Source: Candidatus Coatesiibacteriota bacterium
Lineage (GTDB): Bacteria > JAFGND01
Reading direction: 5' to 3'
Assembly: GCA_016927185.1 (NCBI GenBank)
Contig: JAFGND010000061.1
Location: 1-23,102 of the forward strand
Length of the DNA stretch: 23,102 nucleotides
Shown here: one piece after another, positions 1-7,404 of the stretch
Layout of the letters: every line of letters begins with the position of its first letter
Numbering within the stretch: position 1 is the first letter of the stretch
The notes under the pieces: generated by a model
Told to the model about the DNA's origin: nothing
Database searches by the model: none
The model's input: only the letters and a program-made list of their open reading frames with translations
Translations under genes and position numbers: made by a program

Positions 1-103
1 GTTTTTGTATTTTGCTTCAAACTGTAATTCTCTCCTGTTTTCCATCTTTCGAAGTTGAATGAGAAAAGCTGTTGAGATATTAATAGCAAAATGATAAAGT
101 ATT

Positions 104-583
104 TTAGCGCATGAATATTCGCCAATTCTTACCAACTTTTATGAATGCATTAACTTCAATCTTTCTTATTTCTCCACCATTCCAGAAAATTATGCATGGA
201 TCTCTTATAATAAGTATATCATTACTATTACTATAATTATGCTTTTTAAGTTTTCTTGGTTTCCTTGATAAACTATATCTTATAAATTTGATTTTTGATG
301 ACTTAAGCTTTATATTTCGCAGTTTTGTCCAATTCTTCTCCACCAGTGATTTTAAATATTCTTTTTTATCCTGGTAAGCATGATTAGGATCAATAATCTT
401 GTATTCATAGTAACTTAAAAAAACTTCTTCAAATTTGCTTCTTTTCTTTGATTTCAGACAATCTATAAATTTCTTGGATATTGCCTTGATTTCTTCTTTA
501 TCAGAATTTGTTAAATAAGCTTCAGCTGAATGGGAAATAGTACTTAGAACTATCAACAAAAAGAAGCAAATTACTTTCTTCAT
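104..583 (-). CDS. Exported small protein, NTF2-like fold suspected
   Basis: 159 residues. Residues 1-22 are a signal peptide: two Lys, a hydrophobic core (CFFLLIVLSTIS), then a likely signal peptidase I site after SAEA. No lipobox. The rest is about 137 residues and unusually basic between about 86 and 118. An early helix (EEIKAISKKFIDCLKSKK) and a closing strand (VNAFIKVGKNWRIFMR) resemble NTF2/SnoaL-like proteins, in which a last strand carrying G-x-W is common. That assignment is inferred from pattern only and no catalytic residues are recognised. The start is supported by GGAG 9 nt upstream of the ATG. It stands alone between the window edge and the VWA gene, whose terminator lies between them, so it is probably transcribed separately. 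Function unknown. Confidence 0.75.
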   Translation of the reverse strand: MKKVICFFLLIVLSTISHSAEAYLTNSDKEEIKAISKKFIDCLKSKKRSKFEEVFLSYYEYKIIDPNHAYQDKKEYLKSLVEKNWTKLRNIKLKSSKIKFIRYSLSRKPRKLKKHNYSNSNDILIIRDPCIIFWNGGEIRKIEVNAFIKVGKNWRIFMR

Positions 584-682
584 CTATCAATACTCCATAT
601 ACTTTTTCTAAATATCTCTAATCCCTGATTCTGCTTCTCAAGCAAGTATGCTAATTAAGGCATGATATATTAAACAAGAAAA

Positions 683-698
683 AAAAGGCAAGCCTTTT
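683..698 (-). terminator. Rho-independent terminator of the VWA gene
   Basis: Read on the minus strand, AAAAGGC-TT-GCCTTTT forms a GC-centred hairpin (the inner pair probably opens to give a 4-nt loop). It runs directly into a tract of eight T. It begins 7 nt after the stop codon of the VWA gene and separates it from the downstream exported protein. Confidence 0.75.
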
Positions 699-704
699 AA
701 ATTA

Positions 705-2603
705 TTATAAGTTTTTTACTTTTCTTATAAACCAGATTGATATCAGAAGAGTAAGAATAATTATTGTTATATAGAGCCTTGGTGATAAATCAACAATTTT
801 CTTGGAACTACGTGTTTCCAGTTTATAATCAAGTATTTTATCAAGCATAATTTCAGCATTCTCTATATTAAAATAGTTTTCACCAGCGAGATTCCTCAGT
901 TTAATTGAATTTAATCCAAGATCCCTTTTTTCATCATGTTTAGATAGAACATCTATTTTATAAGATGCTTTGGTAATTTCTTTGCCTGAGTCTCTGGCTG
1001 TGAAATTTATGTTTTTTTGACCTTCATCCAATAGTAAATTAAGGATATAGACCCCCTGATTTTTTCCAGAAAGGATATATTTACTCTCATCTATTCTTGC
1101 CTCAATTTCTGTCAATTTAACAAGGCTGCCTTTTCTATCAGTTAAACTGACACTTATCTGAAAATTTTCGTTTGCTGAGGGATTATTTGGAATACTTTCA
1201 AAATGCCATTTGTACGGGTGATAAGGTTTCATTAACCATTTTACTATATTATTTGATATTTGTTCATATGCTTCATTATACTCATTCATTTGAAGCAACC
1301 AGATATCCTGTACATTAAATAAAACCATCAATGCATCCGTCTTTTCCATACCTAACAGAACAGGTATATTGCCTACATTTATTAAGGGAGTCCAGTTTCT
1401 TGGAATACTGGATGAAGCTGTGAAAGTTATGTTTGCAGCTTTTGGGAATATAAAATCATCCATTTCAAACTGACTAAGTGAATTTTTATTGCTTATTGTA
1501 CCATTAAGAATTTCTGAACCTTTTGTAGGCCAGATGAAAATTTTAGAAAATAAAAAATCATTCACCGGCAAAGATTCCAAATTTCCAAAGTAAATAGCTG
1601 ACATTGTTTCCTTGTTTATTTTCGAATTATTTCGTTGCATTAAATCGATAATCTCATATTCAATAGAGTTTCTTTTCAAATATCTTATAAAGAAAGTAGT
1701 TTCCCATGTCAATTCCTTGAAAGCAACTATTATTGTATTCTTGTTTAGACCTCTGTTGATTGTAAACTTCCTCGTATCGTTCAGATCATCACTTGAGATT
1801 CTTATTATATAGTTATTAATACCTTTTTGCGGCGCAAATACCCAGGAAATATGTTTTTGAAAACCAGATCTGGATTCAATTATCTCTTCTTTTATTGATT
1901 GATTATTTTCTAAAACATTAAAATCAACCTTGTTTAGTCCATTAGTATAATAATTTATGATTATTGGAATTTTTTCTTCGTTTTCAATATTTTCAGGATA
2001 TTTTATAGAGATTATCTGAAGACTCTTTGGTGGTTCCTTTCCTATTCCAAGAGCAAAAATCTTGTTTTTAAAAAATTTATAGTTTAAGCTACTATTAGCA
2101 TCTTCAATCCATCCATCAGAAATAACTAGAACAAATTTTGAATGTATTTTTTTTTGCTCAAGTAAGCCAAGAGATTCTTCCAGTCTGCTATGCATATCTT
2201 CTAATTTTTGCAGGGATTTTATTGATCTCAATGAATCTCCGAAAGCAAACATCATTATATCATATTTTTGGCTTAGCTCACTGAATTTTTTGCTTTTCAA
2301 TAAATTCTCTAATGATTGCTTTTTAAAGAAATTTTCCTTACTAAGATTCATTGATAATGAATGATCTATAAGTACAATGAGAGGTTCTTTGATATATTCC
2401 TTCTTTTCAGTAAGAATAGAAGGCGTAAAGATAGACATAATCAATGCCAGGATAATAAGCAAATAACTCACTAAAATGAATTTTTTCCATTTTCTCATAA
2501 GATGCTTTGTTTTACTCCATATCAGAGTGAAAAGTAATAGCAGAAGCAAGAGAAAAAGTACACTGAAAATTATCTTGTAGGTACTAAGTGGAATAATCAA
2601 CAT
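705..2603 (-). CDS. Membrane-anchored von Willebrand factor A protein with GATase-like middle region
   Basis: 632 residues from the preferred start. Two membrane helices (about 11-27 and 41-60) precede a VWA domain with an intact metal site start, DHSLS at 79-83, and the conserved SDG at 161-163. Then come a probable beta-sandwich, a region around KNTIIVAFKELTWETTFFIR that resembles the class-I glutamine-amidotransferase-like domain found in large bacterial VWA membrane proteins, another Ig-like segment, and a last helix (YITIIILTLLISIWFI) with a short basic tail. The layout is BatA-like at the N terminus and places the VWA domain outside the cytoplasm. The frame is open further up to 2837, but that would run into the oppositely oriented lipid kinase gene. 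The ATG at 2603 directly precedes the first membrane helix. VWA domains bind protein partners through a metal ion; the partner and role here are unknown. Confidence 0.8.
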   Translation of the reverse strand: MLIIPLSTYKIIFSVLFLLLLLLLFTLIWSKTKHLMRKWKKFILVSYLLIILALIMSIFTPSILTEKKEYIKEPLIVLIDHSLSMNLSKENFFKKQSLENLLKSKKFSELSQKYDIMMFAFGDSLRSIKSLQKLEDMHSRLEESLGLLEQKKIHSKFVLVISDGWIEDANSSLNYKFFKNKIFALGIGKEPPKSLQIISIKYPENIENEEKIPIIINYYTNGLNKVDFNVLENNQSIKEEIIESRSGFQKHISWVFAPQKGINNYIIRISSDDLNDTRKFTINRGLNKNTIIVAFKELTWETTFFIRYLKRNSIEYEIIDLMQRNNSKINKETMSAIYFGNLESLPVNDFLFSKIFIWPTKGSEILNGTISNKNSLSQFEMDDFIFPKAANITFTASSSIPRNWTPLINVGNIPVLLGMEKTDALMVLFNVQDIWLLQMNEYNEAYEQISNNIVKWLMKPYHPYKWHFESIPNNPSANENFQISVSLTDRKGSLVKLTEIEARIDESKYILSGKNQGVYILNLLLDEGQKNINFTARDSGKEITKASYKIDVLSKHDEKRDLGLNSIKLRNLAGENYFNIENAEIMLDKILDYKLETRSSKKIVDLSPRLYITIIILTLLISIWFIRKVKNL

Positions 2604-2633
2604 AACATTATATTCTTCAAATTTTATGTTTTT

Positions 2634-2639
2634 TGACAA
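2634..2639 (-). promoter_or_regulatory. Possible -35 element (CTTGTCA) of the VWA gene
   Basis: On the minus strand TTGTCA, preceded by C, begins 36 nt before the ATG at 2603. No clear Shine-Dalgarno lies between. It is the least perfect member of the CTTGAC series in this window. Confidence 0.35.
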
Positions 2640-2670
2640 GTAATTTATAACAATTTCAAAGATGCCAGTC

Positions 2671-2676
2671 TTGACA
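2671..2676 (+). promoter_or_regulatory. CTTGACA element of the lipid kinase gene
   Basis: TTGACA, preceded by C, starts 36 nt before the GTG at 2707. The segment between them is AT-rich (TATTATTATAAC) and has no Shine-Dalgarno. It shares a space of about 100 nt with the divergent VWA gene. Confidence 0.5.
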
Positions 2677-2706
2677 AGAATATTATTATAACAAGAGATT
2701 GGCATT

Positions 2707-3603
2707 GTGACTGATAAAGAATGGGAACCATGTTTTATTATTAATGCACATGCTGGACTGGGTTTTGGCAAGTGGATACTAGAGAGACTCAAGAAGGAAT
2801 GCAAGAAAGAGAAAATCAGATTCAGGATATACCACACTCACAAGCCTGGTGAAGAAACTGAGCTTACAAAGAAAGCAATAGATGCAAATTACTCTCCAAT
2901 AATTGCTGTAGGAGGAGATGGAACTGTTAGCAAGGTTGGTTTAGCACTAGCTGGAACAAAGGTGCCATTAGGTATTATACCTGCCGGAACAGGTAATGGT
3001 TTGGCAATTGAGATGGGAATGCCAATCGATGCAATACTTGCATATAGAGCACTTAAAAAAGCAGGAGAGATTGATATAGATATAGGGATAGTCAATAATA
3101 GAACATTTATTAATATCTTTGGAATTGGTTTGGATGCAGTTATCGTTAGTGAGTTTTCAAAGTTCAAAGGAATAGAACGTAATTTTTTTCAATATGTGGC
3201 GGAGACTCTCAAGCAATTTTCTCAATCAGAAGGTTTTGAAGCTAATGTTTCAGGAATAAGCTTCCCTGAGAATAGAAAACATATATCTATCATGTTAGTA
3301 AACAATAGAAGACTAGGAGGTGCTGCAGTTATAGCACCCTGGGCTTCTTTGTATGATGGTTTTCTTGATTTGATATCAATTCCAAAACTTGCTTTCCACG
3401 AAGGGATACAAGAGATGGTTAGACTCATAACTTCTACATTAAATAAATCTAATAGTCTCCTGAACTTCTCTGTTAAAGAAGGTGTCATAATAACAGAAAA
3501 ACCACTTCGATACCAGATTGACGGAGAAACAATGCCCGACAAGAAAAATGAATTTATATTCGATGTTAAAAAAAGGTGTCTGAGAATACTAAGATGCAAA
3601 TAA
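2707..3603 (+). CDS. Diacylglycerol kinase / YegS-BmrU family lipid kinase
   Basis: 298 residues, normal length for the family. The kinase catalytic domain has the N-terminal strand with INAHAGLG (12-19), the nucleotide-binding GGDGTV (69-74) and PAGTGNG (92-98). The second domain ends with YQIDGE, the usual conserved Asp-Gly-Glu near the C terminus. These proteins phosphorylate a lipid alcohol such as diacylglycerol, undecaprenol or a sphingoid base with ATP at the inner face of the membrane. Which lipid is used cannot be read from the sequence. The start is GTG at 2707: the frame is closed by a stop at 2689 and the first strand begins only a few residues in. There is no Shine-Dalgarno. It ends 7 nt from the end of the convergent YihY gene. 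Confidence 0.92.
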   Translation: MTDKEWEPCFIINAHAGLGFGKWILERLKKECKKEKIRFRIYHTHKPGEETELTKKAIDANYSPIIAVGGDGTVSKVGLALAGTKVPLGIIPAGTGNGLAIEMGMPIDAILAYRALKKAGEIDIDIGIVNNRTFINIFGIGLDAVIVSEFSKFKGIERNFFQYVAETLKQFSQSEGFEANVSGISFPENRKHISIMLVNNRRLGGAAVIAPWASLYDGFLDLISIPKLAFHEGIQEMVRLITSTLNKSNSLLNFSVKEGVIITEKPLRYQIDGETMPDKKNEFIFDVKKRCLRILRCK

Positions 3604-3610
3604 ATATAAG

Positions 3611-4510
3611 CTAATTTGTATTTTTTTTGTAGTCCCTGATTAAATTATCCAATGTATGATTTATTTCAGCTCCCATTATGAATATTCCATTAGAAATATA
3701 AAGCCAAACTAGAAAAATAATCAAACCAGCTAATGAACCATAAGTCTTCTCATATAATCCAAAGTGCTGCAGATACAAGGAAAATGCACCTGTAGATATT
3801 ACCCAGGCTGTTGCAGAGCAGGCAGCACCTGGTAATTGAGTAAACCATGAAGAAGGTTTAGGAAGAGAAATATGATAAATAGTGGAAAGAAGAATTATCA
3901 AACCTACTACTGAAGTGAAAATTCTTAATTTACCTAACAGAAATGTTATCCCTTTTGGAACTTCAATATATACATTTAATAACTTAAGTATTATTGGGCC
4001 TAAAATCATAAGAGCAGAAAATGCAACCAGAAAAACTCCTGTGAAAACAAACAGCATGAAGTGAATGAATAGATCTCTCCATAAAGGTCTTACTGATAAT
4101 CCATATGCTTTTGCAATACCTTTCCCTATAGCGCAGAAATATACAGTTCCAAACCAGAAAAATGCAAATATACTTACGCTAATAATTGTTTTAACTGGAA
4201 TATTAACAAAATTTTCAAGATAACTTTGAATAATCGTTATTGAATTAGGTAAAAGGAATCTTCTTAGTAATTCCATCAATTCATCCACAAGATTGTATTT
4301 ATGGCTGGACTGAGAGAGAAGAGAAACCATAACCATCAAGAATGGAAAAAAAGAAAGTATTGCTCTGTATGCTCCTTCTGCTGCTGTTCCAGGTACGTCA
4401 TGTTTAAAACTTGAATTGAAAAGATCCCTAATAAACTTGATAGATAGATCTATTATTGTTGTTAGATATTTTTTTATCTGCTGATATCTCATATATAATT
4501 CAACAAACAT
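3611..4510 (-). CDS. YihY/virulence factor BrkB family membrane protein
   Basis: 299 residues with about six membrane helices. The family hallmarks are visible: a cytoplasmic amphipathic start, then PGTAAEGAYRAILSFFPFLM at the first membrane segment, a middle FAFFWFGTVYFCAIGKGIAKAYG, and a late YGSLAGLIIFLVWLYISNGI followed by the conserved GAEIN. The family was once called RNase BN, which is a misassignment, and its biochemical role is not settled. It is usually an inner-membrane protein. No Shine-Dalgarno precedes the ATG at 4510. A second ATG at 4492 is equally possible and fits better if the TTGACC at 4527-4532 is a promoter element. The gene is convergent with the lipid kinase and divergent from the GGDEF-like gene. 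Confidence 0.9.
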   Translation of the reverse strand: MFVELYMRYQQIKKYLTTIIDLSIKFIRDLFNSSFKHDVPGTAAEGAYRAILSFFPFLMVMVSLLSQSSHKYNLVDELMELLRRFLLPNSITIIQSYLENFVNIPVKTIISVSIFAFFWFGTVYFCAIGKGIAKAYGLSVRPLWRDLFIHFMLFVFTGVFLVAFSALMILGPIILKLLNVYIEVPKGITFLLGKLRIFTSVVGLIILLSTIYHISLPKPSSWFTQLPGAACSATAWVISTGAFSLYLQHFGLYEKTYGSLAGLIIFLVWLYISNGIFIMGAEINHTLDNLIRDYKKNTN

Positions 4511-4526
4511 ATATTAAGAATTGTTT

Positions 4527-4532
4527 GGTCAA
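4527..4532 (-). promoter_or_regulatory. CTTGACC element upstream of the YihY gene
   Basis: On the minus strand GCTTGACC begins 40 nt before the ATG at 4492 and 22 nt before the ATG at 4510. If it is a -35 box, only the downstream start is compatible with it. Confidence 0.35.
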
Positions 4533-4573
4533 GCAAAAATTTGTAGATAAAAAAACACTTGCTAATTTAAGAG

Positions 4574-4601
4574 TTGTTTGGGAGAAGGAAATTACTATGA
4601 T
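4574..4601 (+). promoter_or_regulatory. Candidate sigma-70 type promoter of the GGDEF-like / ECF sigma operon
   Basis: TTGTTT (4574-4579) and TATGAT (4596-4601) are 16 nt apart. Transcription from here would give a short leader that includes the AAGGAG Shine-Dalgarno at 4611-4616, 4 nt before the ATG at 4621. Confidence 0.4.
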
Positions 4602-4620
4602 TTATTGAATAAGGAGTTTT

Positions 4621-5373
4621 ATGCCTGACGAATATGTCGATGATTTTACATATGAAGATGAAAGTAATACCAAGGATGATAAGACACATATGATTTATGA
4701 AGATTATAAGCTGCTGAAAGATGATTTTTTGCTAGTTCAATCTTTTGTTAAGAAGAATATTGAAATATTTGGAGACAATTTACCAAATTCAATATCTAAA
4801 ATCCTTGAACATGTCCCTCCATCTTGGGAAGAATCTGACATTGATCAGTTTAATCGTCCTTTAGTATGTGGTAATCAGATGGAATTCCACTCTATACTTC
4901 AAAGAAATATTCAGCAATTTCAGAGAACAAGAAAGCATTTTGCCTTGATGTTGATAGGAGTTAATCTAACTCATGAGCAAACGGATCTGATTGAACTTAG
5001 AAAAAGTGAAATAGCGAAGAAAATTGGAATCTCAATAAGAGAACACATTAGAGAATCCGATCTTGTTTTTCATCTTGAAAGATTTGAGTTTTCGCTTATA
5101 CTTCCCAAGATCAGGAGAATTGGTGCCAGGATTGTTGCTGAGAAAATGAGATTTTTGCTGAAAGAAGAAATGGCTGATGAATTCCCTCAGGGAACGTATA
5201 TTGATGTCAGTATTGGGATTGGACTCTTTGATAACCACTGGGCAATGGTTTCGGAGAAATTTCTCCCTGAGGTCTATAAGACTTTAAACAAGGCAAGGGA
5301 ATCTGATGGGGATCAGATACTAATTACTCCAATATTTATTCCAACTCTAAGAAATAATGCCACTGAGAAGTGA
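4621..5373 (+). CDS. Degenerate GGDEF-domain protein, probably catalytically inactive
   Basis: 250 residues. The first 80 are acidic and without a recognised domain. From about 82 the sequence follows a GGDEF (diguanylate cyclase) fold: FALMLIGVNL (107-116) at the first strand, SDLVFHLERFEFSLILP around the signature, ARIVAEKMRFLL, then IDVSIGIG (194-201) and LNKARESDGDQI at the usual end. The signature motif is replaced by ERFEF (153-157), and the first metal-binding Asp expected after strand one is missing. GTP cyclisation to c-di-GMP is therefore unlikely; a role in binding a nucleotide or protein is more likely. No membrane segment or other sensor domain is seen. An AAGGAG sits 4 nt before the ATG. 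Its end overlaps the sigma factor start by 17 nt, which indicates coupled translation and related function. Confidence 0.78.
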   Translation: MPDEYVDDFTYEDESNTKDDKTHMIYEDYKLLKDDFLLVQSFVKKNIEIFGDNLPNSISKILEHVPPSWEESDIDQFNRPLVCGNQMEFHSILQRNIQQFQRTRKHFALMLIGVNLTHEQTDLIELRKSEIAKKIGISIREHIRESDLVFHLERFEFSLILPKIRRIGARIVAEKMRFLLKEEMADEFPQGTYIDVSIGIGLFDNHWAMVSEKFLPEVYKTLNKARESDGDQILITPIFIPTLRNNATEK

Positions 5374-5917
5374 TGAAGAATTGATGGAAGCTGTTAAAAA
5401 AGGAGATTTTAAAGCTTTCTCTATACTTTTCAATCGATATAGCCAGAAAATATCAAATCTATCATTTAGGTTTAGTGGTCAGAAGGATTTTGCAGAGGAG
5501 ATTGTCCAAGAAACTTTTATAAGGATTTGGGAAAAAGCTGATCTTTTCAAAAAGGGTTATAGGTTTTCTTCCTGGATATATAGAATAGCACTTAATTTAT
5601 GTATAAACCAGCAGAAAGAAACGAATATTTTTCAATCTCTTAATATAAACGATGACATTGAAATTGAACTGCCAGCAGGAGAAAAAGATATAAGCGAACA
5701 ACTGATTATAAAAGAAGAATATGAAATGCTTCAGGCTGCGTTAATGAAATTACCCGATAAACAGAGAATGGCTTTACTTCTGGCAAGGGAGGAGGGATAT
5801 TCTTATATTGAAATAGGAAAACTTCTTGGTTTATCAATTTCATCTGTAGAATCACTTATATATAGAGCCAGGAAGAAACTTATAGAAATGCTATCAGGAA
5901 AAATTGAGGGATTATGA
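5357..5917 (+). CDS. ECF-family RNA polymerase sigma factor
   Basis: 186 residues, typical for an extracytoplasmic-function sigma factor that has only regions 2 and 4. Region 2 covers about 20-87, with the core-binding and -10 recognition helices around DFAEEIVQETFIRIWEK and the SSWIYRIALNLCIN segment. Region 4 covers about 123-176, with LPDKQRMALLL and the helix-turn-helix YIEIGKLLGLSISSVESLIY that would read the -35 element. The ATG at 5357 lies inside the end of the preceding gene and gives the usual N-terminal SDEELMEAVKKGD. A second ATG at 5384 would start at MEAVKKGD. ECF factors are normally held by a co-transcribed anti-sigma factor. None is recognisable here: the next gene encodes an exported cystatin-like protein and the previous one a GGDEF-like protein. 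Confidence 0.93.
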   Translation: MPLRSDEELMEAVKKGDFKAFSILFNRYSQKISNLSFRFSGQKDFAEEIVQETFIRIWEKADLFKKGYRFSSWIYRIALNLCINQQKETNIFQSLNINDDIEIELPAGEKDISEQLIIKEEYEMLQAALMKLPDKQRMALLLAREEGYSYIEIGKLLGLSISSVESLIYRARKKLIEMLSGKIEGL

Positions 5918-5941
5918 TTAAAAAGTCCGATTATATATAAT

Positions 5942-5946
5942 GGAGG
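5942..5946 (+). promoter_or_regulatory. Shine-Dalgarno GGAGG that fixes the cystatin-like start
   Basis: GGAGG followed by TTAAC and ATG at 5952. The in-frame ATG at 5940 overlaps this site itself and so is unlikely to be the true start. Confidence 0.75.
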
Positions 5947-5951
5947 TTAAC

Positions 5952-6326
5952 ATGAAAATAATCGAAGGAATAATTATATTGATGCTATTGCCTGTTTTTG
6001 TTTTTTGCATGGGGAAAGCACCTGATCCAGATGAATGGCTTGTAGAACAAAGAGAGTTAGGAGGTTTCAGGCTTGATAAACCCAGTAATCCAAGAGTCAA
6101 GGAAGCTGCGAAATTTGCAGTAGAAACATTGGCAGGAGAGATTTCAAAGAAAGTAGAGTTGATTAAGGTTCACAAAGTATACTCTCAATTAGTTTCGGGA
6201 ATGAATTATAGAATGCTCATGGAATTAAAAGTTGATGGAAATAAAGAATACTGGATTTTACAGGTTTATTGGGATCTTCAGGATAACAAAAAACTTACTG
6301 AGAAAGAACCTTGGGAAGGTAATTAG
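5952..6326 (+). CDS. Exported cystatin-like protein
   Basis: 124 residues. Residues 1-19 are a hydrophobic export signal (IIEGIIILMLLPVFVFC). Cys19 could be a lipid-attachment site, but Phe before it makes the lipobox poor. The mature part follows the cystatin (stefin) plan: ELGGFR (35-40) gives the N-terminal Gly pair, PRVKEAAKFAVETL (47-60) the long helix, and QLVSGMNYRMLMELK (79-93) the QxVxG inhibitory loop with its strands. WILQVYWDLQ then stands where the second hairpin occurs; the usual Pro-Trp there is missing, although a PW occurs later at 120-121. Cystatins block papain-like cysteine peptidases by wedging these loops into the active site. The fold call is confident; inhibition is inference. 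It lies 34 nt after the sigma factor and is probably co-transcribed. Confidence 0.82.
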   Translation: MKIIEGIIILMLLPVFVFCMGKAPDPDEWLVEQRELGGFRLDKPSNPRVKEAAKFAVETLAGEISKKVELIKVHKVYSQLVSGMNYRMLMELKVDGNKEYWILQVYWDLQDNKKLTEKEPWEGN

Positions 6327-6348
6327 TAAAAACTCGTTTCCATATTTA

Positions 6349-7401
6349 CTAGTTTTTCATTACAAGTTTTATAATTTGCTTTGGAATATCAGTTAAGGGT
6401 AGGTGAAAATCAGATAATCCTGCTTCATTGACTGCTTTTGGCATTCCATAAACAACACATGATTCTTCCGTTTCAGTGATAATAATTGATTTTTTATCCT
6501 TCATCTGATATGCTCCTCTTAAGCCATCATTTCCCATTCCAGTAAGGATAACAGCAATAGAGTTTCCAGGAAAATAATCAGCAACACTCTCAAAAAGTAT
6601 GTCTACAGAAGGAACATGAGGAATATCTGCTGGATATTCGCTTAGTTTCGTAACATAATACCCTTGCTCTCTTTTAACAAGCATATGTGCATATCCTGGA
6701 GCTATATAAGCATATTTAGGTTCTATTCTCATTCCATCTTCAGCTTCTATTACCTTTATATTTGATAGTCCATTCAATCTTGAAGCAAGATTTTTCGTGA
6801 ATCCTGGTGGCATATGCTGGACTATAAGAATGGGGACAGGAAAGTTATCTGGAAACTGAGGAAGGAATGACTGGAGAGCTATTGGACCTCCTGTTGAAGT
6901 ACCAATTGCTATCAACTTGAATATGGATTTTGCATGAGTAGGCAGATTGTATATTCTGGGTCTCTGAGTCCTTTGATTTATGATCCTTTTAAAATGTGGT
7001 TTTAGACCTATTTTAGCTATATACTTGATTTTTTCTATAAGCTGTTTCTGTATTTTGATTATTTCAGCTGAAATAAACGAAATCTCTTTAGGTACAAAAT
7101 CTATTGCTCCTATTTGAAGAGCATCAAGTGTTATTTGAGCTCCTTCACTAGCAAGAGATGAGACAATAATTACTGGTGTTGGACATTCAATCATTATCTG
7201 TTTAAGAATGGAAAGACCATCCATTCCACGCATATCAAGATCCAGAGTTATAATGTCTGGTTTCAGTTCTTTTGTTTTCTTAAGGGTTGTTTCTCCATCA
7301 TGAGCAGTTCCTATTACCTTTATTTCAGGATCTGTTTCCAGCATTCTTGATAAGGCTTTTCTTATGAAAGCACTATCATCAACAACAAGAACTTTAATCA
7401 T
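6349..7401 (-). CDS. cheB: Chemotaxis response regulator protein-glutamate methylesterase CheB
   Basis: 350 residues, full length. The receiver domain has the acidic pair D8-D9, phospho-acceptor D54 (in ITLDLDMRGMDG) and K105 in the VPKE loop. The C-terminal esterase has IGTSTGG with catalytic Ser169, QHMPPGF with His196 and GMGNDG with Asp292. It removes methyl groups from, and deamidates, chemoreceptor glutamates, resetting adaptation, and is switched on when phosphorylated by CheA. The usual Pro in the receiver motif after the acceptor Asp (MPxMDG) is Arg-Gly here (MRGMDG), a change of unknown effect. It is the last gene of an operon behind an HlyD-type adaptor, with a 3-nt gap. No cheR, cheA, cheW or chemoreceptor gene is in the window. 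Confidence 0.95.
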   Translation of the reverse strand: MIKVLVVDDSAFIRKALSRMLETDPEIKVIGTAHDGETTLKKTKELKPDIITLDLDMRGMDGLSILKQIMIECPTPVIIVSSLASEGAQITLDALQIGAIDFVPKEISFISAEIIKIQKQLIEKIKYIAKIGLKPHFKRIINQRTQRPRIYNLPTHAKSIFKLIAIGTSTGGPIALQSFLPQFPDNFPVPILIVQHMPPGFTKNLASRLNGLSNIKVIEAEDGMRIEPKYAYIAPGYAHMLVKREQGYYVTKLSEYPADIPHVPSVDILFESVADYFPGNSIAVILTGMGNDGLRGAYQMKDKKSIIITETEESCVVYGMPKAVNEAGLSDFHLPLTDIPKQIIKLVMKN

Positions 7402-7404
7402 TAT

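Noticed and set aside
1-45. Possible start of a minus-strand gene (ATG at 45) running off the left edge
   Set aside because: Only 15 codons are visible, with no Shine-Dalgarno, no CTTGAC element and no recognisable sequence.
2604-2837. N-terminal extension of the VWA gene
   Set aside because: It would overlap the lipid kinase gene on the other strand, has no family resemblance and precedes the natural membrane-helix start at 2603.
3222-3599. 125-residue minus-strand frame inside the lipid kinase gene
   Set aside because: Shadow of the kinase reading frame; no ribosome site or domain.
4621-5373. Active diguanylate cyclase
   Set aside because: The signature is ERFEF instead of GGDEF and the first metal Asp is absent.
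6325-6357. Possible bidirectional terminator between the cystatin-like gene and cheB (AAAAACT and AGTTTTT; AGTAAA and TTTACT)
   Set aside because: Stems are AT-only with loops of 14-16 nt, and one arm lies inside the end of cheB.
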